A DNA stretch of 11,454 nt from Candidatus Sumerlaeota bacterium. GTDB taxonomy: Bacteria > Sumerlaeota > T1SED10-198M. This document shows positions 1 to 6,100 of the stretch, piece after piece. The notes beneath the pieces were generated by a model. The model saw only the letters and a list, made by a program, of their open reading frames with translations, had not been told where the DNA came from and did no database searches. Within the stretch, counting starts at the first letter, position 1; every line of letters starts with the position of its first letter. Made by a program: the position numbers and the translations under genes. The DNA lies in assembly GCA_003554345.1 (NCBI GenBank), contig PWGE01000374.1, forward strand, positions 1-11,454, in the 5' to 3' direction.

Positions 1-1
1 C

Positions 2-625
2 CTTAACTTCCGCCCTAACTTCTGGACGCAGACGGTGAGAACTTCTATCAGGGATATGGTGTATGATTATGAAAGCGGCGATATGTTTATGTTTGCTACG
101 GCACCTTCCGATGCAGTGGAAGAACTGCATGGTCAATGGGAGCAGGTATATGATGAATTTCCTGCTTTTGATACTCCGGGAATTGTACGCCAGGAAAATT
201 ATAATCCCCTGGTACGCCCCCATGATGATGTGGATGTAGAACGTGGACAGGGTACAGCCACCGAGCAAATTGCGTCCCTTGATATCCATGACGACAGAGA
301 TGTGGATGGTCAGGGTTCTGCAGCCTGGGGAGGCATCGACCTTCATATTACTGAACAGGGAGAAAGATTCCTGGTAGCGAATGACTACTGGAATATGACC
401 ACCTACATTTTTAATGTGCTATACGATGAGAATGGTGAATTTGTGGGAGCCTCTCAGGTGTATGTTGAAGAATTTCCTGAATTTGCTGAAGCATTTAATC
501 CTGCTTTTTATGAAGATGAAGAGGGCGTGATCTATCTGCTGTTGCTGAATCGTGGTGGTGTTGTTCAGGTTTATGAAATGGAAGTAGAACCCACCTTTTC
601 TTCTTCCTGGAGCCTTTTTAAATAA
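2..625 (+). CDS. Acidic, probably secreted protein of unknown function, 5' end outside the window
   Basis: The reading frame is open from the left edge and ends at TAA 623-625. A GTG at 35 is only an internal codon: the residues before it (including FRP at 5-13) match the interior of the complete paralogue at 1079-2404. The visible 207 residues are rich in Asp and Glu and have alternating short hydrophobic strands and turns such as YDYESGD and EDEEGVIYLLLLN, which suggests a beta-propeller or other repeated beta fold (inference). Residues shared with the paralogue in the same order include FRP, YD-E-GD, VRQ--YNP, EQIA-L, W-G-D, D-WN and, near the end, PTFSSSWSLF. No cysteines, catalytic motif or membrane segment are visible. 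A strong terminator follows, so transcription ends here. I do not recognise the family. Secretion is inferred from the paralogue's signal peptide, since the N-terminus is missing. Confidence 0.88.
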   Translation, partial: LNFRPNFWTQTVRTSIRDMVYDYESGDMFMFATAPSDAVEELHGQWEQVYDEFPAFDTPGIVRQENYNPLVRPHDDVDVERGQGTATEQIASLDIHDDRDVDGQGSAAWGGIDLHITEQGERFLVANDYWNMTTYIFNVLYDENGEFVGASQVYVEEFPEFAEAFNPAFYEDEEGVIYLLLLNRGGVVQVYEMEVEPTFSSSWSLFK

Positions 626-646
626 ATAAGCCCCCACCCTTTCCAT
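590..646 (+). repeat. Conserved 3' block, copy 1 (C-terminal codons plus sequence beyond the stop)
   Basis: The last codons of the first gene and about 20 bases after its stop are closely similar to 2369-2424. Both copies encode PTFSSSWSLF and both have CCCCACCCTTTCCAT a few bases after the stop. Roughly three quarters of positions match by eye. Similarity that crosses a stop codon is not explained by protein selection alone. Confidence 0.75.
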
Positions 647-657
647 CATAATAAGAG

Positions 658-692
658 CGTCCCGGAGCCGCCCGGCTTCGGGGCGTTTTTTT
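658..692 (+). terminator. Rho-independent terminator of the first gene
   Basis: A GC-rich stem of 13 pairs including two G-T wobbles (658-670 with 673-685) closes on a very short loop and is followed directly by seven T at 686-692. It lies 33 bases after the stop codon, which separates the first gene from the next transcription unit. Confidence 0.92.
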
Positions 693-927
693 ATTATAAA
701 GGACTTTTCTTGAGATCTTTTGTATGTTTTGTGTAATATTCCTGTGATAGATTGAACACAAATTCGTTATTTTACCCTGCTTTTATATACCATCCTTATC
801 TGAAAATTACTGTACAAAGAGTATATAGACCACAACCACCAGCAGTCAGAATGGGTAATAAAATCAGAAGAATGAACGGAGCGGAGGGAAAAAAATACCG
901 TAAATTGTATCACGCAATGCAAAAAGA
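693..927. other. Intergenic stretch with no convincing gene
   Basis: This stretch lies between the terminator of the first paralogue and the promoters of the second. A weak promoter-like pair is present: TTGAGA at 710-715 and TAATAT at 734-739, with an 18-base spacer. An open frame from a TTG at 752 to 934 (60 codons) has no ribosome binding site. A shorter start within it, ATG 851, gives a 27-residue Lys/Arg-rich peptide, also without a binding site. I see no hairpin-plus-T-run and no repeat. It could hold a small RNA or nothing. Confidence 0.4.
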
Positions 928-972
928 TTGTTAAGGCGACTTTAAAAAAATAGTATTTGTACCATAAGGAGG
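928..972 (+). promoter_or_regulatory. Possible second promoter plus strong stray Shine-Dalgarno site
   Basis: TTGTTA at 928-933 and TAGTAT at 951-956 are 17 bases apart. AAGGAGG, a perfect Shine-Dalgarno core, lies at 966-972, four bases before a TTG at 977 that is in frame with the secreted protein beginning at 1079. Starting there would put 34 residues in front of the signal peptide. The main promoter at 1020-1048 lies inside that extension, so I regard this as a relic or a minor start. Confidence 0.35.
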
Positions 973-1019
973 TATATTGAATAGAGTGCTATATGCATGT
1001 TTAAACGATTCAAGTGGGC

Positions 1020-1048
1020 TTGACAATTACATAATAAGGGTGTATAAT
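1020..1048 (+). promoter_or_regulatory. Consensus sigma70 promoter of the secreted-protein gene
   Basis: TTGACA at 1020-1025 and TATAAT at 1043-1048 are separated by exactly 17 bases: both hexamers and the spacing are at consensus. Transcription should start near 1055, leaving a leader of about 24 bases that contains the ribosome binding site. This predicts strong, largely constitutive expression. Confidence 0.9.
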
Positions 1049-1065
1049 AATCATGATATTACATT

Positions 1066-1071
1066 AAGGAG
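1066..1071 (+). promoter_or_regulatory. Ribosome binding site that fixes the start at 1079
   Basis: AAGGAG lies seven bases before ATG 1079. With the promoter just upstream it selects this ATG over the longer frame that opens at TTG 977. Confidence 0.85.
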
Positions 1072-1078
1072 TTATATC

Positions 1079-2404
1079 ATGATTAGAAAAATTCTATGCA
1101 TGATGTTCTTTGTCTCGTTAGGTCTGTTATTGGCTCAGCCAGCTGATTTGTTTGTCAACCGTTTGGAGGATCTGGATTTTGCCTGGGAAGATTATCCTGA
1201 GATTGATGGTGTCGATAATCTAAGCATGCCAAATGCATTTGTTCCTGATCCTTATGCTGATGTTCCCACGTATTATATTACTGCTGGAGGTCAACCTGGT
1301 CCGAGATATCTGGTGAAAGTTACCATTCCATCTCTTGATGAACCTGAGATGGAACTGCTCAGAACTTTTCCCCTGTATATTGGTGATGAACCCTATGAAG
1401 AGTGGGATTATGATATATATGTTTATGTCCCTGGACTGACTGTCAGCGAAGATTATATCTTTGTCGGACTTTATACCTATTTAGAGTATCTGGATGAAGA
1501 TGAAGATGAACCGGAAATTGAAAGCGGTGTCAATGGGTTTTACATCATGAAATTTGCCAAGGATGACGGAAGCCTGGTTGACCTGAGAAGAAATCAGAAT
1601 AGTCAACACCGCGTGCGCGGCTTGCATTACATGCAGATAGATGATCCTGTCACCCTCTATGTTGATGAAGAAGGCGATTGGGTTGATGGTCCTGGCGAAG
1701 GAATCGATGAATATATAGTTGATGATGCTCTCCTGGCAACCCAGTGGGGTGGACGAGGCATCTTTGCCTTGGATCCGCACAATCTGGAATATGTTCCTGG
1801 CGGGACAGGCTTTGAGCGAAACTTTCGCCCTCGCACCTATACTGTTCCTCCAAGGGGTCGTTGTTCAGATCTCATCTATGATGTTGAAGCAGGTGATCTC
1901 TACCTTCTTGCCTTTACTGCTGGTGAGTGGGAAGAGATAGAGTATGATGGTCCTGGATTTGTCCGGCAACAAGGGTATAACCCCTTTGATCCCGACGGTG
2001 CGGGAGAAGGCGAACAGATAGCAGAACTGCTGGCGCCGGAAGAAGAAATTGATAATTGGCAGTACTGGGATCCGGAGCAGGAATGGTTTCAGGGCAATCC
2101 CGTATGGTCCGGAATGGATATGTATGTCAGCCCGGAAGGACATAAATTCTTTACTATGGCAGATTTCTGGAATGGTTTTCTTTATTTGTATGAGGTCATA
2201 CCACAACCCGATGATTCAGTAGAAACTCATCGCCATTTTGTTTCTGATAGACCCACTTTCTGGAATAAGCCTGTTGATGTGGTATTTCATGAAGAAGAAG
2301 ACGGATTGTATATGATCGCACTCAATTATCATCAACGGTTATTTGAAGTCTGGGAGGTTGGATTTGCTCCCACCTTCTCTTCCTCATGGAGTCTGTTTCA
2401 ATAA
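1079..2404 (+). CDS. Secreted acidic protein of unknown function, complete paralogue of the first gene
   Basis: This encodes 441 residues. The start at ATG 1079 is supported by the binding site at 1066-1071 and by a signal peptide at residues 1-19: positive MIRK, a hydrophobic core and likely cleavage after Ala19 in LLLA-QPAD. The upstream TTG 977 would bury that signal. There is no lipobox, so the product is probably periplasmic, outer-surface or released. The mature part is strongly acidic (for example the DEDEDE cluster near residue 140) and shows repeated short beta-like segments, most clearly YDVEAGDLYLLAF (about 267-279) and EEEDGLYMIALN (about 405-416), consistent with a beta-propeller (inference). 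The second half aligns with the partial protein at the left edge and ends almost identically in PTFSSSWSLFQ. It is a single-gene unit with its own promoter and terminator. I do not recognise the family or function. Binding of ligand or surface polymer is possible but unsupported. Confidence 0.93.
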   Translation: MIRKILCMMFFVSLGLLLAQPADLFVNRLEDLDFAWEDYPEIDGVDNLSMPNAFVPDPYADVPTYYITAGGQPGPRYLVKVTIPSLDEPEMELLRTFPLYIGDEPYEEWDYDIYVYVPGLTVSEDYIFVGLYTYLEYLDEDEDEPEIESGVNGFYIMKFAKDDGSLVDLRRNQNSQHRVRGLHYMQIDDPVTLYVDEEGDWVDGPGEGIDEYIVDDALLATQWGGRGIFALDPHNLEYVPGGTGFERNFRPRTYTVPPRGRCSDLIYDVEAGDLYLLAFTAGEWEEIEYDGPGFVRQQGYNPFDPDGAGEGEQIAELLAPEEEIDNWQYWDPEQEWFQGNPVWSGMDMYVSPEGHKFFTMADFWNGFLYLYEVIPQPDDSVETHRHFVSDRPTFWNKPVDVVFHEEEDGLYMIALNYHQRLFEVWEVGFAPTFSSSWSLFQ

Positions 2405-2424
2405 AATAGCCCCACCCTTTCCAT
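2369..2424 (+). repeat. Conserved 3' block, copy 2
   Basis: This is the counterpart of 590-646. It covers the codons for PTFSSSWSLF, the stop codon and the shared CCCCACCCTTTCCAT that follows it. The terminators downstream have a similar layout but different stem sequences, so the strong similarity stops before them. Confidence 0.75.
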
Positions 2425-2436
2425 ATTCTCGATAAA

Positions 2437-2471
2437 GGCCCTGCAGCCGCCTGGCTGCAGGGTCTTTTTTT
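2437..2471 (+). terminator. Rho-independent terminator of the second secreted-protein gene
   Basis: A 12-pair stem (2437-2448 with 2453-2464, one G-T wobble) around the loop GCCT is followed by seven T at 2465-2471. It lies 32 bases after the stop, the same layout as the terminator of the first paralogue. Confidence 0.93.
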
Positions 2472-2547
2472 GTCTTATCTTACTGGATGGTGATAAATAG
2501 AGATATCATGAACAAAAAGATATGAGGAGAGCATTTAGTTTTTTTTC

Positions 2548-2568
2548 TTTCACTGAAAACAAGTGAAA
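2548..2568. repeat. Perfect inverted repeat, 7-7-7
   Basis: TTTCACT at 2548-2554 and AGTGAAA at 2562-2568 are exact reverse complements around a seven-base spacer. No T-run follows on either strand, so it is not a terminator. It could be a protein-binding site, but no promoter directly overlaps it. Confidence 0.5.
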
Positions 2569-2629
2569 AAGTATTTGCCAGAGAAAAGGTTATTGTCCAA
2601 AACAGCGTATCGGGGCAATTAACATAATA

Positions 2630-2661
2630 TTGACAACTCTGTTGAAGGAATTTGCTAATAT
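2630..2661 (+). promoter_or_regulatory. Weak candidate promoter
   Basis: A consensus -35 (TTGACA, 2630-2635) is followed by TAATAT at 2656-2661, preceded by TGC as in an extended -10. The spacer of 20 bases is longer than usual. If used, it would lengthen the kinase leader or make a small RNA across 2668-2860. Confidence 0.3.
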
Positions 2662-2685
2662 GTTAATCTGCCATAGATCTTTATT

Positions 2686-2704
2686 AATTTTATTTTATAA
2701 AATT
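2686..2704. repeat. AT-only inverted repeat, 7-5-7
   Basis: AATTTTA at 2686-2692 and TAAAATT at 2698-2704 are perfect reverse complements. The repeat lies 25 bases downstream of the candidate promoter at 2630-2661. In AT-rich DNA such a repeat can arise by chance. Confidence 0.35.
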
Positions 2705-2857
2705 CGTGAGAATATAGTGTATTATCAACCTGGAATCAGAAGAAAAAACCCTTTTGCTGATCCTGGCAAATGTTTTCTCAAGGAAGTTAAAGTATGATGG
2801 TTCATTTCCAGATGGTGGCTTTTAATAAAGATTGTCTTTTTTGATAAAAAAATGTAA

Positions 2858-2863
2858 TATAAT
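2858..2863 (+). promoter_or_regulatory. -10 box of the probable kinase promoter
   Basis: TATAAT is a perfect -10. The region where a -35 would lie is a T-run (2837-2842), and the nearest better match, TTGTCT at 2832-2837, is 20 bases away. A missing -35 suggests activator dependence or another sigma factor (inference). A start near 2870 gives a leader of about 265 bases before the kinase ATG. Confidence 0.5.
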
Positions 2864-2885
2864 GAAAAATAAACAATGGTAAACT

Positions 2886-3113
2886 ATGAGGGCAGGAGAT
2901 TTTCCCGGTTATTTTTATATACTGGAACCACTACCTGGCAATTGCCCGGAAAGGTGGTGCGACATAGCTCAAACAGTAAAGAACTCCGGGGAATTGCCCT
3001 TTAATTTCCGAAAGGGCTTTGAATCTATTGTAAAACTTTCGAGCAAAGCGTGCCCATCGGATATATCAGTCAAGAATTTTTTGCTGGGAAGAGTGGGCGT
3101 CCAACAGCTGTAG
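2886..3113 (+). CDS. Doubtful small ORF, 75 codons, directly before the kinase
   Basis: ATG 2886 to TAG 3111-3113, ending 21 bases before the kinase start. In favour: it is open over most of the leader, lies just after a good -10 box and is spaced like an operon partner. Against: there is no Shine-Dalgarno sequence, an in-frame TAA lies at 2880-2882, it uses AGG, CTA, ATA and TCG codons freely, and strong RNA pairing in the same stretch explains its base composition equally well. The predicted peptide has three cysteines, no membrane segment and no motif that I recognise. I think the leader reading is likelier. Confidence 0.22.
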   Translation: MRAGDFPGYFYILEPLPGNCPERWCDIAQTVKNSGELPFNFRKGFESIVKLSSKACPSDISVKNFLLGRVGVQQL

Positions 3114-3116
3114 CTT

Positions 3117-3121
3117 AGGGG
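3117..3121 (+). promoter_or_regulatory. Weak, distant ribosome binding site of the kinase
   Basis: AGGGG lies 13 bases before ATG 3135, farther than usual, and in the loop of a small TAGC/GCTA hairpin. An in-frame stop at 3129-3131 rules out any nearer upstream start. Poor spacing fits low or regulated translation. Confidence 0.5.
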
Positions 3122-3134
3122 ATGCTAATAGTTA

Positions 3135-6100
3135 ATGAAAACCAATCATGATGCCTTAAACTCAGAAGTAACGGCACTTTATGAAATAGCGACTCTTCCT
3201 CTTACCGACTCACTTGAGGAGATCGGCAGAGAGGCTGAACAAAAAGCGGTTTCTCTTTTTACTCCTCGTTACTTCGCTGTCATTGTGGGTGAATATAAGA
3301 CAGGACGTCTTCTTGCTGCGCGGGGAATAAATGACCCTCAAAAGATCAAAAAGATATTTGAGGATTCTCATGACAAACAGTACGCGTATTCGCCTCATAG
3401 CTCCTGTCATATTCTCTTTGAATTGAATTCTGTACCCACAGATAAAGAAAAACGTCTTCTGCATCTTTTCTGTCTTCACCTGCAAAGAGCCATTGATAAT
3501 GCTCTTTATCTGCAAAAAAAAGCGGAATCCTCTCGACGGCATAAGGAAGGAAAAAAAAGCTATCTTGACCTGATACATTCCCTCCATGAAGCGGTCTTCA
3601 TACTCGATGAGGAGGGAAAGATAATCGAAATAAATCAGCGGGTGGTAGAATTATGGGGCTTCAACAGGGAAGACCTGATAGGTGAGGAATTGACGATTCT
3701 TGCCTGTCAGGAAGAAAAGAGTGCTAAACGCTTGAAAAACATTATCCGCCAATCACTCAGTGGTAAATCTAAAAGTCTGAATTTCTGTGGTATTGATAAA
3801 GAGGGAAAAAAGTTTTATGCGGATATTGTTTGTAAATGCGGGATGTTTTTTGATAAGAATGTTATTATTGTGACAGCCCGGGATATTACCCGTCAGAAAA
3901 AAATGAATGAACAGGTTCAGATTCTGGCGGCAGCTATCAGAAGTGTGAATGATTCTATAACTATTACCGATCTTGAAAACCGGCTGGTTTTTGTCAATGA
4001 AACCTTCTGTCGTATCTATGGCTATAATGAAAAAGAAATCCTGAAAAAGGATGTATCTTTTATCTACAGTTCATCTATCCCTTCTTCTTTTTTGAAAGAT
4101 ATTGAAAGGAAAGTAAAAGATGGAGGCTGGCAGGGTGAGACAATAAATCAGCGTAAAGATGGGACAGAATTTCCGGTACTTCTCACCATCTCACCTGTTG
4201 TGAGCGATGATAATGAAATGCTGGGATATATTTATGTGGCGTCTGATATAACGCATAGAAAACAGCAGGAAAAAGCTCTCCGGGAAAATGAGCGACGCCT
4301 TTCCACTTTAATTCAAAATGTACCTGGTCTTGTTTACCGCTCTCTTGCTGATTCAAGCTTTACGATGCTTTTTGTAAGTGAAGGGGCCTCTTCCCTGACA
4401 GGTTATCAGGCTGAAGAAATACTTTATAACAGGCAAGTGCATTATGCAGACCTGATTCATCCAGACGACCGTTCAAAGGTGAGGGCAACAATTGAAGAGG
4501 CTTTGAAGAACTATGCCACCTTTCAAATTTCCTATCGTATCTTTACTGCCGATAATAATGTGAAATGGGTATGGGAACAGGGGCAGGGCGTCTATGGTGA
4601 GGATGATTGCCTTCGTTATATTGAAGGGCTTATCATTGATATCACCTATCAAAAGAAAGTAGAAAATGATCTGGTTAAGCAACGTAATCTTCTGGATGCT
4701 ATTATCAATAATGCCCCTCTGGGAATATGGTTGGCTGATGAAGCAGGTCATTACTCCCTGGTAAATCGCTATTTAAGGAAAGCGGTGGGTTTGGGGGAAA
4801 AAGATCCCAGTATAACTCCTGAAGAATTTAAAAGGTGGCGCGAAACTGACCGCAAAGCGATGAAAAATAAAAAACCCGTTTTCCTTGAAGAAAACATTAC
4901 TTTCAGAGATGACCAGAAACATGCCATGCAGATTGTAAAAACTAAATTAACAGACCAGGAAGGACGGCTTATAGGTGTGCTGGGACTGGGAATGGATATT
5001 AATGAACGAAAGAAAATGGAAGAACAGTTAAAAAAGAGTGAAACAAAAAACAGGGCAATGATCCAGGCGATTCCAGATATGTTGTTTATTTTTGATAAAG
5101 AGGGTTTTTGCCTCGATTTTCAGGTGGGATACGAGGAAATGAAAAAATACCTGATATCTACACCTTCAGAGATAATCGGGGCGCATGTGTCAGAATTCTT
5201 TTCCAGTGATTTTTCAAAACAGGTGCTCCGGCATATCAAAAAATGCCTCCGGACCCGCGAAATTCAGACACTGGAATATGACCTTTTTGTGGAACAAAAA
5301 CAGCATTATTTTGAATCCAGAATTGTTTATTTTGATGAGGATAAGGTGCTCACTCTTGTCAGAAATGTGACAGCTCGCAAACGGGCCGAAAAGAGGCTTT
5401 CAAGAATTACTGAATGCTTTCTGGAGTTTGAACCCGATCCCCTGGAAAATATCAGGAAGTTGACACGCTTGTGTGGAGAATTATTGCATGCCAGTCATAC
5501 ATCCTATGTAATGTGCCAGGGTGATGAGTTTTTGCCGTTTACCCGCTGGTGTTCTCAAGCCAGAAATATATTTCCTGAAGTTTTGACAGATATTACCACT
5601 CCTCTTGTCTTGAAGAAAAAAGAAGAAAATATAACTGAAATTACAAATGTGGATGATCTCTGTAAAGATAGACTGGGTACGAAAAAACCTGCTGCAGGTG
5701 CCAAAACTTACCTGGGTAAAAAGGTGCAGCGAGGTGAAAAAACGGTGGGCATATTAAATGCCTTCTTTAAAAACCAGTACAAACCTGATGAAGAAGCAGA
5801 AAAAATAATGGGTATACTTGCTATTGCTATTGCTATCGAAGAAGGCAGGGCTCATTACCGTAATCGGCTGGAAGAAGAAAAAGAACGTTTGCTTGTGACA
5901 ATGTATAGTATTACTGATGGAGTGGTTGCTACCGATACCACCGGGAAGATAATTCTGCTGAATGAAGTCGCATCCCGGCTGGTAGGATGGCGACAGGAAA
6001 AAGCCACAGGAAAAGATATTAAACAGGTTATGTCGCTGTTTGATGAAAGGGAAGAAAGAACCCGCAGGGACCTTGTAGAAACGATTATTAAAAAAGGCAA

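Larger units (their letters stand above)
2472..2857. other. AT-rich intergenic stretch with inverted repeats and a possible promoter
   Basis: No gene of normal length is present. The stretch holds two perfect inverted repeats (2548-2568 and 2686-2704) and a TTGACA with an over-long spacer (2630-2661). It also has a 16-codon frame (ATG 2794 to TGA 2842-2844) preceded by AAGGAAG at 2780-2786, seven bases before its start. The tiny frame has a reasonable binding site but nothing else supports it. Confidence 0.45.
2870..3134 (+). promoter_or_regulatory. Long, hairpin-rich leader of the kinase mRNA, no known class recognised
   Basis: Several complementary segments can be seen. Segment 2939-2949 pairs with 2986-2996 (ten pairs, one internal mismatch). 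GCCCTTT 2996-3002 pairs with AAAGGGC 3011-3017. GCTTTG 3016-3021 pairs with CAAAGC 3044-3049 and competes with the preceding stem. TGCCCA 3051-3056 pairs with TGGGCG 3094-3099. TAGC 3111-3114 pairs with GCTA 3124-3127 and holds the AGGGG ribosome binding site in its loop. Overlapping, mutually exclusive stems next to a binding site are what a translational switch looks like, but I could not match any riboswitch consensus I know. The same DNA can also be read as a 75-codon ORF. Confidence 0.4.

Noticed and set aside
752-934. 60-codon frame starting with TTG, with a basic C-terminal half
   Set aside because: There is no Shine-Dalgarno site before TTG 752 or before the internal ATG codons, no similarity I recognise, and it lies in a gap between a terminator and promoters.
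977-1078. 34-residue N-terminal extension of the secreted protein from TTG 977
   Set aside because: It would place a polar segment in front of a clear signal peptide, and the consensus promoter lies inside it. ATG 1079 with its own binding site is the better start.
2951-2964. AAGGTGGTGCGACA resembling the T-box antiterminator core
   Set aside because: The match is partial, there is no specifier stem or terminator, and the downstream gene is a kinase, not an aminoacylation or amino acid gene.
2953-2985. tRNA-like string TAGCTCAAACAGTAAAGAAC resembling a D-arm
   Set aside because: The D-stem does not pair, and no anticodon arm or T-arm follows at the right spacing.
2986-3060. Possible cyclic-di-GMP (GEMM) riboswitch, from GAGCAAAGCG
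   Set aside because: The surrounding conserved GEMM bases and the two parallel helices could not be found.
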